From: CAWAVN01 sp963825075
Lineage (GTDB): Bacteria; Planctomycetota; Planctomycetia; Planctomycetales; Planctomycetaceae
Reading direction: 5' to 3'
NCBI GenBank assembly: GCA_963825075.1
Contig: CAWGRX010000029.1
Coordinates: forward strand, 112,395-176,394
Length of the DNA: 64,000 bases
The stretch's first letter is position 1. The number at the start of each line of letters is the position of its first letter. The translations under genes were made by a program, and so were the position numbers. Positions 35,591-44,748 of the stretch are shown here, piece by piece. The notes beneath the pieces were generated by a model. The model worked only from the letters and a program-made list of their open reading frames with translations, was not told the DNA's origin and made no database searches.

Positions 35591-37818
35591 TTAGTATTCG
35601 TTCGCTTCGCCGCTTGCGGCTTCCAGGCTGGCGAAGCTGGATTTGACGACCTGCCGCACCACGCGGTCATTGGCTTCCTGGCGGAGTTTGGCGATGGCGT
35701 CCGGCAATCGGCATCGCGCCCAAGTCGCCTTCGATGCGGTCGCGGACGGCGACGGCTTTGTCCTCGGCTTCCTTCGGCCCCACGACGAGCATGTAGGGAA
35801 TCAGCTCCAACTGGGCCTCGCGGATTTTTGCCTGGACCTTCGAGCTTTTGGCATCGGTGGTCGCACGGAAGCCCGCTTCGCGAAACTGCCGTTCGACCTG
35901 CCGGGCATAATCGAGGGACTTGTCCGACAAAGGCAACACGCGGGCTTGCTCCGGGGCGAGCCACAGCGGAAACGCCCCGGCGAAATGTTCGATCAACATG
36001 CCCACGAACCGCTCCATCGAACCGAACGGGGCGCGGTGGATCATCACCGGGCGATGGGCTTTGTTGTCCTGGCCGATGTATTCCAGTTGGAACCGTTCCG
36101 GCAGGTTGTAGTCGAGCTGCACGGTGCCGAGCTGCCATTCCCGGCCCAGGCAATCGCGCACCATGAAGTCGGCCTTGGGACCATAAAACGCCGCCTCGCC
36201 TTCGCGAGCTTCAAAGGACATGCCCATATCGGTGAGCACGTTCCGCAGGGCCGACTCCGCCCGCTGCCAGTTCTCCTCGCTGCCGACGTACTTGTCGCTG
36301 CCGGGATCCCGCAAGTGACAGTTGGACGCGGTAATCTTCCAAGCCCACGCTCGCCAACACGAACTTGACAAGCTCCAAAGTTTCGCGGAACTCGTCTTCG
36401 ACCTGCTCGCCGGTGCAAAACAGGTGGGCATCGTCCTGGGTCAGGCCCCGCACGCGGAGCATGCCGTTGAGCTCGCCGGATTGCTCGTGCCGATAAACCG
36501 TGCCAAACTCCGCGAGCCGCACCGGCAAGTCGCGGTAGCTGCGGGGCATCGCTTTATACATCTGCACGTGATGCGGGCAGTTCATGGGTTTTAAGAGATA
36601 CCGCTCTTGCTGTTTTTGCCAGGCTTTGAGCACGGCGATTTTATCATCCGCCGAAGCCGCGAGCTTCATGTCTTTCACATCGAAACCGAGCACGCGGGCG
36701 GCATCGAGCAGCTTCTCCTCATCTTCCGCCGAAGGGGCGGGCATCTCGTCTTTCGGATCGAGCATGCGAATCCAGGTATCGACAAGCTGCCCGGCGGAAT
36801 GGCCGAAGATCGGCGGGAACTGCGAATCCCGATAATACGGAAAATGCCCGCTGGTTTCGTAAAGCTCCACGCGCCCGATGTGCGGCGAGTACACCGGCTG
36901 ATAGCCTCGGTTCAAAAGCTCCCGCTTTATGAAGTCCTCCAGAATCGCCCGCACGGTCGCCCCTTTGGGCAACCACAGGCATAACCCCTGCCCGACCTCT
37001 TCGGAGATGCTAAACAGCCCCAGCTTTTTGCCGAGCACGCGGTGGTCGCGTTTCTTGGCTTCTTCGAGTTGTTCGAGGTAGCGGTTTTGATCTTTCTTGT
37101 CGAACCACGCGGTGCCGTAGAGTCGCTGGAGCGGTTTGCCGGAGGCGTCGCCTTTCCAATACGACCCCGCCACCGAGAGCAGCTTGAAGGCTTTGATCTT
37201 CCCCGCATCCGGAATATGCGGACCTCGGCAAAGGTCCACAAACTCGCCCTGCCGATAGAAGCTCAAGTCCCCATGCTCGGCAAGTCCGGTGTTGATGTGC
37301 TCGACTTTGAGATCCTGATTGAGGTCGGCACAAAACTGGACGGCTTCGCCCCGGGGCAGCGAGAACCTTTCAAAAGGCTCGGCCTCTTTGACGATATTTT
37401 TCATCTCGGCTTCGATCTTGGGAAAATCTTCCTCGCTGATCGGGGTTTCCAGATCGAAGTCGTAATAGTAGCCATGCCCGCGGGTCGGACCGAAGGCCAG
37501 GCCCACGCCGGGGTACAGCCGCATCACCGCGCGGGCCATGACGTGAGCGCACGAATGCCTGAGCACGCCCAGGGCTTTTTGATCGAGTTCCGCCGCCCGC
37601 GCGCCGCGGTTGGAGCGAGTGATTAAGGTCAATTTGATGGGGCGATCCGGACCGGCCACGTCTTTCAACGGCCGCATCGCATCGACGACGGCTCCATTCA
37701 CTTCCGCCGCGACCACCTCTTGGGCCAGCCGGCCGCTGATGCTCTCGGCCACGTCGAGGGCGGTCGATTCTTCGGGGTAGTCTTTCCGAGTTCCGTCCGG
37801 GAGTTCAATTTCCAGCAT
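35591..37818 (-). CDS. thrS: Threonyl-tRNA synthetase (two frameshifts)
   Basis: Class II aminoacyl-tRNA synthetase charging tRNA-Thr. Domains in order: TGS (MLEIELPDGTRKDYPEESTALDVAESI), editing domain with HSCAHVMARAV and YYDFDL, catalytic core with MNCPHHVQMYK (zinc-binding Cys), RLAEFGTVYRHEQSGEL, GLTQDDAHLFC and, after the first shift, HRAPFGSMERFVGMLIEHFAG, then the anticodon-binding domain. Two extra bases interrupt it: one near 36313-36318 (QLS to LRDPGSDKYVG) and one near 35706-35710 (MPIA to DAIAKLRQEANDR). Repaired it has about 741 residues and ends GEANEY-stop at 35591. ThrS is normally essential and single-copy, so the frameshifts are probably sequence errors. Confidence 0.95.
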
Positions 37819-38132
37819 GATGTTCAAATAGGCTATAAGAAGAGAAACAGAAGCGGGTTCGGTTATATCGGAGACCGCCAAACAAGGTCAACCGCCCTTG
37901 TTGAGGCGTGGATGCGTTGTAACATCGACGCCGAAACTCGCCCACGGGTTCACGGAAACCGGGGCGGACCACCCTGCGGGCGGTGCCCCCCTGCGGCTAA
38001 TTATTTGATTTTCCCGAATCGCCCTGCGGCTAACTTTTGGTTTTCTGTTTGCAAGGGCTTCATCTTGACAGGATAGACGATTTGACGAAGATGCGCGGGT
38101 TTGTGTTGGTCTGAGAATTTGTCCCTGCATGG
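37819..38132. other. Divergent intergenic region with degenerate REP copies
   Basis: 314 bases between the divergently transcribed thrS and GAF-HlyD genes; both promoters should be here. It contains a corrupted REP unit (ACCGGGGCGGACCACCCTGC-GG, about 37959-37985) and a partial copy CCCTGCGGCTAA near 38022. No T-box-like leader was recognised upstream of thrS, and the minus-strand frame crossing the region has no support. Confidence 0.4.
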
Positions 38133-40190
38133 ATGCTAGGCCCGCTGATGACAACTCCGTCCGCTCCGCCGACCGAGGCCCCTTCGCAGCCGACGGCCAA
38201 TCGGCCCCTAACGCTTCATAAACCCGAAGCCGCCGCCCGCGAAATTGAACGCCTCGCCGGTTCCAACGTTCCGGAAGACCAGTTTTTCGAGCAGTTTTTG
38301 AGCCGACTGGCGGAATGCACCGGGGCATCGGCTGGGGCGGTGTGGCTTTTGGATCCGCACGGCCGCGTGGGGTTGATGAGCGACCTGGCTCTCGAAGACG
38401 TCGGCCTCAAAAACACCGCCGACAAACAGCAAATCAACATGGCCCTCGTGGTGGAGGTTTTTAAATCCGGAGAGCCGGTCATCCACGTCCCCGGCGAAAC
38501 CGGCGAGAAGCCATTGCCCGCCGAGCGGGTGCTGTTGTTGGTGCCGATTTTGTTTCGCGAGCAGACCATCGGTGCCCTCGAACTCTTCTTGCCGACGGAT
38601 TCCCCGCCGGAGTTTCGGCTGGAGTTTTTGCAGTTCGCCGAGGAAATGGCCGCTCTCGCCGCTCGGTATCTCCACTGGCGGGAAGAAGCCGCTTCGCCGG
38701 CGAACCATTTGGAATTCTGGAACCGCTTCGAGCAATTCACCGCAGCGCTCCATCGCAGTTTGCATCCGCGGGAAGTCGCGGGGACGGCGGTCAACGACGG
38801 CCGGCAACTGTTGGGCTTGGACCGCGTAAGCCTCGCCGTCCGCAAAGGCTCGCGGGCGGAGATCATCGCCATCAGCGGGCAGGACCGTGTGCAGAAGTGC
38901 GCGAACCTGGTGCGGATGATGCGGAACCTCTCCACGCGGGTGCTCCGGGCCGGCAAGTCGGTGACATACGCCGGCAGTCTCCAGGATGTCCCGCCGCCGC
39001 TCGAAAAACCGCTGACCGATTACATCCAGGAAAGCGGTTCGCGGATGGTGCATCTCATCCCGCTCCAAGAGCCGCCGCCCTTCATGCCGCCCAAGCAAAA
39101 ACCGCGGCAGACCAAACCGGCGAAAACACTGGGCGTGTTGATCGTCGAAAAAACCGATGAAAGCTGGCTCACGCCGTTGTTGGCGGAACGTGCGGAAATG
39201 GTCGCCGCTCATGTCGCCACCGCCCTGCACAATGCCCGCGCGCACCATGAAATCTTTCTGCTCCCGTTTTGGCAGTGGCTGGGGCGGGGCTGCGGATTGT
39301 TAGAAGGGCGGACCTTTTTGAAATTTCTTGCGGGCCTGGTGCTCGTGGCGGGAATTGTCGCCGGCTTATTGTTGGTCCCTGCCCCGTACCGCGTGGAAGG
39401 CCAAGGCAAGTTGATGCCCGTCAAGCAGAAAGAAGTCTTCGCCCCCTGGGACGGCGAAGTCGTCCAGGTTTTTGTGAAAAGCGGAGAGCAGGTCCAGGCG
39501 GGACAGCCCTTGCTCAAGCTGCAAAATGTCGATCTGGAGACCGAACTCTTAGACTCCCAAAACCGCTGGGAGGAAAAACGGCAGCTACTCAAAACGCTGG
39601 AATCCTCGATCGCCGCCGCCGCCGCCCAATTCGACCGGGCCGAGGAAATCCGCCTGCGGGGACGGTCCGTGCAAACGCAGATCGAGATGCAGGGACTCAA
39701 AGCCCGCATCGATCGCATCGGCCGGCAGATTTCACTCCTTACGGTCAAGGCTCCGATTGCCGGGACCGTGGCGACATTTCAGGTCGAGCAGCAACTTTTG
39801 CACCGCCCGGTGACGCGGGGGGATCGGCTGATCGAAATCATGGATGAACAAGGCGATTGGCATTTGGAACTCGACCTCCCGGAAAACCGCCTGGGGCATT
39901 TGCTGGAGGCTCAATCCCAAACGCAAAATGAAAACCTGCCGGTGGATTTCGTCTTGGCGACCAGGCCGGAGGACACGTTCACCGGAACCCTCGAGCGCAC
40001 CGCCTCCCGCACCGATGTCTCCGTGGAAGAAGGCTCGATCATCAAAGTCGAAGTCGCCGTCGAGAAAAACAATCTCCCCACCCGCCGGATCGGGGCGGAG
40101 GTCGAAGGCAAAATCCACTGCGGCGAGAAGAGCCTGTTCTATGTGCTCTTCGGCGATGTGGTGGAGTTCGTGCAGCGACGCATCTGGTAA
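38133..40190 (+). CDS. GAF-domain / HlyD-type membrane adaptor fusion
   Basis: 685 residues. Two GAF-like sensory domains (about 30-185, GASAGAVWLLDPHGRVGLM...; about 195-370, TLGVLIVEKTDESWLTPLLAERAEM) precede one membrane helix (FLKFLAGLVLVAGIVAGLLLV, about 390-412). The C-terminal half is an HlyD/biotinyl-lipoyl adaptor: APWDGEVVQVFVKSGEQVQAGQPLLKL, a coiled-coil hairpin, and VKAPIAGTVATFQVEQQLLHRPVTRGDRLIEI. Planctomycetes often encode such adaptors beside an M50-type peptidase or exporter; none is adjacent here. The ATG at 38133 or the ATG five codons later could be used. First gene of a four-gene plus-strand cluster to 43773. Confidence 0.85.
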   Translation: MLGPLMTTPSAPPTEAPSQPTANRPLTLHKPEAAAREIERLAGSNVPEDQFFEQFLSRLAECTGASAGAVWLLDPHGRVGLMSDLALEDVGLKNTADKQQINMALVVEVFKSGEPVIHVPGETGEKPLPAERVLLLVPILFREQTIGALELFLPTDSPPEFRLEFLQFAEEMAALAARYLHWREEAASPANHLEFWNRFEQFTAALHRSLHPREVAGTAVNDGRQLLGLDRVSLAVRKGSRAEIIAISGQDRVQKCANLVRMMRNLSTRVLRAGKSVTYAGSLQDVPPPLEKPLTDYIQESGSRMVHLIPLQEPPPFMPPKQKPRQTKPAKTLGVLIVEKTDESWLTPLLAERAEMVAAHVATALHNARAHHEIFLLPFWQWLGRGCGLLEGRTFLKFLAGLVLVAGIVAGLLLVPAPYRVEGQGKLMPVKQKEVFAPWDGEVVQVFVKSGEQVQAGQPLLKLQNVDLETELLDSQNRWEEKRQLLKTLESSIAAAAAQFDRAEEIRLRGRSVQTQIEMQGLKARIDRIGRQISLLTVKAPIAGTVATFQVEQQLLHRPVTRGDRLIEIMDEQGDWHLELDLPENRLGHLLEAQSQTQNENLPVDFVLATRPEDTFTGTLERTASRTDVSVEEGSIIKVEVAVEKNNLPTRRIGAEVEGKIHCGEKSLFYVLFGDVVEFVQRRIW

Positions 40191-40292
40191 TCCGGAACGC
40201 CACAAAGGCCACACAGGAGCAAAGGCCAAAAAGGGTGGAGGATAGGTGGGTCTTTTCGATCTTCTAACCTCTATCCTCTATGCTCACGGCCG

Positions 40293-40793
40293 ATGGATCT
40301 GCTAGCATGCTGGGAAAGGTTTTCCCCACATTTGGTCAAAGGCACGGGAATGAAGGTCGCCGATTTAGCGCGTGCGCTGCGGGAGGCGCTGGACTCGGAG
40401 CAACTGGGGACGCCGGTGGCTTTGCGGATTCATGCCGGGCTGCCGCTCCCGAGTGCGCAACCCGCGGCGATGGCGGGAATGTTTCTTCCCTTGATTCGTT
40501 TGCTGGCGAATGAAACCGGCGGGCAGATCTCTGCGCGGCAGAACGCCGGCGGCGGCCACGCCTCGGTATTATGGACCGCTGCGAACGGCCGTAGCGTGTT
40601 GCTCACCTTGATCTCCACCCCCACTGTTCAGCAACATTTGCAAGTGCTCGCCGTGGGCAATCACGGCATCACCCGGCTCACCGGCGGTGAAATGTGGGAA
40701 GAAAAACTCAACCCCGGCCAAACCCCAATTTGGAAAGCCGAAATCGCCGAAAGCCTGAAAACCGGCACTTCCGTCCCGGTTGGAATATCATAG
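40293..40793 (+). CDS. Hypothetical protein in the GAF-HlyD cluster
   Basis: 166 residues, no signal or membrane segment. Ala/Leu-rich with a central QNAGGGHASVLWTAANGRSVLLTLIST beta region. An internal ATG at 40350 (MKVADLARALREAL) has a better ribosome-binding site (ACGGGA) and may be the true start, giving 147 residues. No family recognised. It lies 102 bases after the GAF-HlyD gene and 79 bases before the next gene. Confidence 0.6.
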   Translation: MDLLACWERFSPHLVKGTGMKVADLARALREALDSEQLGTPVALRIHAGLPLPSAQPAAMAGMFLPLIRLLANETGGQISARQNAGGGHASVLWTAANGRSVLLTLISTPTVQQHLQVLAVGNHGITRLTGGEMWEEKLNPGQTPIWKAEIAESLKTGTSVPVGIS

Positions 40794-40872
40794 AATAGTA
40801 CATCGCGCAAGCCGACCGCTTGCAGTCGCTACCTTTCACCCGATTCCAATGCAGAAGCAGAAGAGGCCACGC

Positions 40873-42285
40873 ATGACCGATCTGGATCTTTGGATTAACC
40901 GGCACAATCGGCGGCTGTGGTTGGGGCTGTTTTTGCAGCGGGCGGGGGAATGGCTCGCCGCGTTTTTGTTTTTGTTCGGGGCCAGTGTGCTGACGGCGAA
41001 GCTGTTTCTGCCGGAGTTCTGGCCGCGGGTGTTGTGGCTGGGTTTGCTGGCGATTCCGATTCTGCTGTTGGCCGGCGCTCGGCGAGCCGGCGGTCGTTCT
41101 CGCGTATCGAAGCCGTGGCGCTTTTGGATCGGCAACTGCGGGGCGGCGGGCTGGTGATGGCTCTCGCCGAAACCGACGATCCCGCCTGGCAAGACCGGTT
41201 GCCCGAGACGCCCGAACTCTGGAAACGCAAACTCCCCAAAATCCGCCCGGTGCGGTTCTTCAGGCTCGTCGGCTGGCCGATGGTGTTCGCCTTGGGGGCG
41301 CTGTTGGTGCCGCTTCGCAATCCGAAACCCGCGATGGGTTTTTCGCCCGAAGTCGGGCAGCAGGCGACTTCGCAGTTGGGGGACATGCTGGGGTTGCTCG
41401 AGAAATCGCACGTCCTGCCGCCTAAGGAAAGCAAAGAGCTGAAAACCGTCATCGAGCAGCTTTCCAAGGAAACCAAGCATACGCCGCTCACGAACGAGAA
41501 ATGGGAAACGGTGGATCGGCTGCGGGAAGAACTCACCACCGAACTCCTCACCAACGAACGCAGCCTGGCCTTGGCCCGCGAAGCCGCCGCGAAATTGTTG
41601 TCGGGCGAAGGTCTCAAGGGCGGATTGACGCCCGGCAATCAGGCGGAACTCGAAAAGAAAGTCCTCGAAGCCTTAAGGGCCCTCTCCGAACGCGGGGCGC
41701 TCCGGAACTTCCCAAGGGGCTTAGCCCCGCAGTTTCGGGCAACTCTTAAAGCAAGGCCAAATGCAGTTGGCGAAGGACCCGAAACTCAGGCAGCAACTTC
41801 TTCGCCAGATGCAGCAGTTGTTCAACCGCAGGTCCGGGGACTTGCAAAAAGTCCGCTCACAGTTCGACCGCGTCTTCGCCCAAATGCCGGAGCGGTTATT
41901 GAACGGCGTCCGCACGCCGGGATCGGATGAAGACGGCTTCCCGACACCCGGCGGAACGGGCGGCGGAAAAAGTGGAGGCGAGGTCCCGTGGGGCAAGGAA
42001 ACCGACGAACGGCAGGAGAAATTCAAGCAGGTCGTCTTGCCGCCGGGCTTTTGGGACAACCCGACGAACCAGGTTACCGGCGTCACGCCCGGCCAGACCG
42101 CGCCGCGTCCGCAGCCGCCTTCGGAAAACGTCTCGGATACGCTGCCCAAGGAATTTGAACCCGCCTCCGGCCGGGAAGTCCGCTCCCGCGAACTCCGCCC
42201 CCGGCACCGCGAAGTCGTCAAAAAGTATTTTCAGAGATCGGCGGCCGACGGTCAGAATGATCCCGAAGAGCCGCCCACGAAGTAA
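40873..42285 (+). CDS. Membrane-anchored hypothetical protein (two frameshifts)
   Basis: Starts MTDLDLWINRHNRRLWLGLF with AGAGG upstream and two membrane helices (LAAFLFLFGASVLTAKLFL, VLWLGLLAIPILLLAGA), then a third near GWPMVFALGALLVPL. Two indels split it: one base missing near 41095 (AGARRA to RRSFSRIEAVALLDRQL) and one extra A in the AAA run near 41750 (ATL to KQGQMQLAKDPKLRQQL). Repaired length about 470 residues. The C-terminal half is a long helical region (LREELTTELLTNERSLALAREAAAKLL) ending in a Pro/Gly-rich segment and a basic tail. Likely a membrane-anchored coiled-coil protein cooperating with its neighbours; no known family. Confidence 0.75.
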
Positions 42286-42309
42286 GCGGATTCTGTCTCC
42301 CGCTTACTT
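42280..42309 (+). terminator. Hairpin at the end of the 40873 gene
   Basis: AAGTAAGCGG (42280-42289) and CCGCTTACTT (42300-42309) form a perfect 10-bp stem with a 10-base loop, overlapping the stop codon TAA of the gene. There is no long T-tract after it, so it may attenuate expression between the two genes rather than terminate fully. Confidence 0.4.
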
Positions 42310-42342
42310 TGTGCGCGGCTCTTGTCCACTTTTGTAAGCGGG

Positions 42343-43773
42343 ATGAAGATGGGCAAATCAAAGCTCGAAACGACGCAGCTTCGCATCGATCCGGTGGTCG
42401 AGAGTGCCGAGGAAATCGTCCGCCGGGTTCGCGAGGAGTTGTCGGAGCACCAAGGCTTAGACAGTGCCGCCCAAGGCGTGGCGCGGGCGGCACGCGAGGC
42501 GCAGAGAATCTCAAAAAAGCTGAAACGGCCCTGGGGCCTGCACCGCCTGCCCGCGATGTTTCTGGCGGCGGCGCTTCTGATCTTCGGCGTGTGGATCTAT
42601 TTGCGGTTTTTGCACGTCAAAACTTTGGTCATCGCCTTGCCGGAACGCGATGCAATCGAACTTCACGAGCGGGTCCTGCAAACCGGGCGGATTCAAATTC
42701 GCGAACAAAAAACCGTCGGTTCGCGCGAAGGGTTGGAACTGCTCAATGAGGGCAAAGTGGATTTGGCGTTTATTCAGGGCGGCCTCAAGATCCCGCCGGC
42801 GCTGCCTCGCCTGGTCATCCCGCAATCGGAAACGCTGCTGTTTTTTCTGAAAGACGGCGTGAATGATCCGACTGAGATTCGGCACGTGTTAACGTCTTCC
42901 AAGGACCAGGGTAGCCATACCGTGGCTCGGCAGTTCGCGGAGATTTGGCGAATTAACGATCGCGTGGATTATATTCACGATTGGCGGGAACTCACGGTGA
43001 ACCCGGCCTACAAAATACCCGCCGAGGTCGATGCGGTGTTTGTCATCAAGGATTTGGCGAACGAGAAAACCTACGCCGGGGTCCGCCGACTGCACGAAGC
43101 GGGCTTTCGCATGGCGTCCCCGAACATCGGTGCGCGAGCTTTGGTTTTGGATTACCTCAAACCCACGGAAATTCCCGCCGGCTTTTTGGAAACCTCGCCC
43201 CAGTTGCCCAGCGAGCCGATCGCCACTTATACGGTCTCGACGTACTTGGTCGCGCGGAAATCCTTGACGCCTCGCTTGTTCGCCGAGGCGATTCATTTGC
43301 TCGATCAGAACACGAACACGCTCAAGCAGCTCAGCTTCGAGCCGACGCTCAGCCAGGCCAAGGAAGTCTTTGAGACCATCGAATCGTTTTTGGGGATTCT
43401 GATCTACATCGGGCTGGCGTTTTTGACGCTTTTGGGCATCGAAATCGCCACCTACCGCAGGCGGTTTAATGAACTCAACACGTTCATCAGCCTCATCAGC
43501 ATGCACCAGAGCAACAAAGATGTGCTCGGCCTGGCCGATGAGAAACAGCGGGTGAAAAACCTGTTGTACCTCGGCCTGTGCAGCGACCTGTTAGGGATCA
43601 TCGGCGTGATCACGGGCTACTATTCGCAAGAGAATTCATCGCTTCTCTACAACCGCCTGACCGAAATCATTTATCAGCGATCGAGCAGTTTAAAGCTCAA
43701 CATCCAACTCAAAATCCTGCACGCGACGATCGAAACAAAACAGCCGGAACCGCTCGCCGCCGAGATGGAATAA
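42343..43773 (+). CDS. TAXI/TRAP-type solute-binding-like protein between two membrane helices
   Basis: 476 residues from ATG 42343. A cytoplasmic helical N-terminus is followed by a membrane helix (LPAMFLAAALLIFGVWIYLRFL, about 72-92). Residues about 97-340 resemble a periplasmic binding domain of the TAXI (TRAP-associated extracytoplasmic immunogenic) type: LPERDAIELHERVLQTG, REGLELLNEGKVDLAFIQGG, HTVARQFAEIW. A second membrane helix (FLGILIYIGLAFLTLLGIEIATYRRRF, about 352-378) and a cytoplasmic tail follow. The arrangement suggests a ligand-sensing membrane protein rather than a free transporter subunit. Last gene of the GAF-HlyD cluster. Confidence 0.8.
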   Translation: MKMGKSKLETTQLRIDPVVESAEEIVRRVREELSEHQGLDSAAQGVARAAREAQRISKKLKRPWGLHRLPAMFLAAALLIFGVWIYLRFLHVKTLVIALPERDAIELHERVLQTGRIQIREQKTVGSREGLELLNEGKVDLAFIQGGLKIPPALPRLVIPQSETLLFFLKDGVNDPTEIRHVLTSSKDQGSHTVARQFAEIWRINDRVDYIHDWRELTVNPAYKIPAEVDAVFVIKDLANEKTYAGVRRLHEAGFRMASPNIGARALVLDYLKPTEIPAGFLETSPQLPSEPIATYTVSTYLVARKSLTPRLFAEAIHLLDQNTNTLKQLSFEPTLSQAKEVFETIESFLGILIYIGLAFLTLLGIEIATYRRRFNELNTFISLISMHQSNKDVLGLADEKQRVKNLLYLGLCSDLLGIIGVITGYYSQENSSLLYNRLTEIIYQRSSSLKLNIQLKILHATIETKQPEPLAAEME

Positions 43774-43862
43774 ATGGATTTGGTTTCCGGTTTTCCATGT
43801 CGGGCGAGCCGAGCCCCGTAAGCGGCCGGGTAAATATTTTCCGTTTTTCTGCGCGAGTGGGA

Positions 43863-43868
43863 TATAAT
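43863..43868 (+). promoter_or_regulatory. TATAAT box upstream of the small gene at 43995
   Basis: A perfect TATAAT sits 130 bases before the preferred start. No good -35 hexamer is visible 16-18 bases upstream. If it is a -10 element, transcription starts after the alternative ATG at 43872, which favours a downstream start codon. Confidence 0.3.
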
Positions 43869-43994
43869 AGGATGTCGTTTACCCTGATCCCATTGATCTT
43901 GATTTTGGCATCCTGCCTCGGGTTTCTTATGAGTTCTCCCACCAATTCCCAGTCGTCTCAACAATCTTCTTTCAAGCTTCCCAAGAAGGAAGAC

Positions 43995-44297
43995 ATGGCA
44001 AAACCGTTGCGTCTGGCGGCGGAGGCGCGTGATTTGTCACACGAGGAATTGCGATATTTGTTCCGCGAGTTGGCGAAGGACGTTTTGGACCCCCATGCCG
44101 AGGGGATTTTCACGCTCTGCGACAATGACGGGACGGTGCTGGGGTATTTTGAGCCGGTGCGTCATCACTTTCGTATGCGCCCAATCTTCGGTTCCGCGGT
44201 CGAGGCGGCGAGCAAGGAAGAATTCATGAAAGGGTCGTTGTCTTTGAAAGAGTTTCTCGAACGCGTCGTTGACGAGCGGGATGCGATTGACGAATGA
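43995..44297 (+). CDS. Small acidic hypothetical protein
   Basis: 100 residues starting MAKPLRLAAEARDLSHEELRY, with the strong ribosome-binding site AAGAAGGA five bases upstream. In-frame ATGs at 43872 and 43929 would extend it; the 43872 start would add a lipoprotein-like leader (LILILASC), so a longer, exported form cannot be excluded. Features: LFRELAKDVLDPHAEGIFTLCDNDGTVLGYFEP and an acidic C-terminus (VVDERDAIDE). No family recognised. It is followed 40 bases later by another unknown gene and may form a pair with it. Confidence 0.6.
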   Translation: MAKPLRLAAEARDLSHEELRYLFRELAKDVLDPHAEGIFTLCDNDGTVLGYFEPVRHHFRMRPIFGSAVEAASKEEFMKGSLSLKEFLERVVDERDAIDE

Positions 44298-44337
44298 GCT
44301 AGCCAAACGTGCGTGATTCAGTGAAGGCAACAATTCA

Positions 44338-44748
44338 ATGGCACGGCATCCCCTGCTTCACTTTGAACGCGAACGACAGCCTGGCGACAATTACGATGTC
44401 AAGTTCGCGTTGCCCTACATGGAAGAATTAGACCGAGAATGGGCACATCTCATCAGAATTGCCCAAAGCGAATCGTCTCGCTTCGTGCCGGATGACATCT
44501 GCGAAGAACTTGTGAACGCTATGAATGTGCTCGCCAAGGAGCCGGGAGCAATGCCGCGCGGCCCGACGTTTCAACTTTTTGATGAAGCCATTTTGCCTGG
44601 AGATGATTCCTCGGACGTGCCGAAGTTCCGTCCGACGCACGTTTATGCAGGCCTGCTTCTTGGGATTTGGTATGTCCTATTCGAAGAATTTCATTGGGTC
44701 GGGATTTGCCGTTTGGAACTTACGAAGGGGCCGGGAAACATAGTTTAG
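44338..44748 (+). CDS. Small hypothetical protein paired with 43995
   Basis: 136 residues, GAAGG about ten bases before the ATG. Soluble, acidic, rich in aromatic residues near the C-terminus (GLLLGIWYVLFEEFHWVGICRLEL). No known domain. It converges with the dehydratase gene: its stop at 44746-44748 abuts the minus-strand stop at 44749-44751 with no space. Confidence 0.6.
   Translation: MARHPLLHFERERQPGDNYDVKFALPYMEELDREWAHLIRIAQSESSRFVPDDICEELVNAMNVLAKEPGAMPRGPTFQLFDEAILPGDDSSDVPKFRPTHVYAGLLLGIWYVLFEEFHWVGICRLELTKGPGNIV

Noticed and set aside
35591..37818. Programmed ribosomal frameshifting in thrS
   Set aside because: The breaks lack a slippery heptamer with a stimulatory structure, thrS is not known to use recoding, and similar breaks occur in many unrelated genes of the window.
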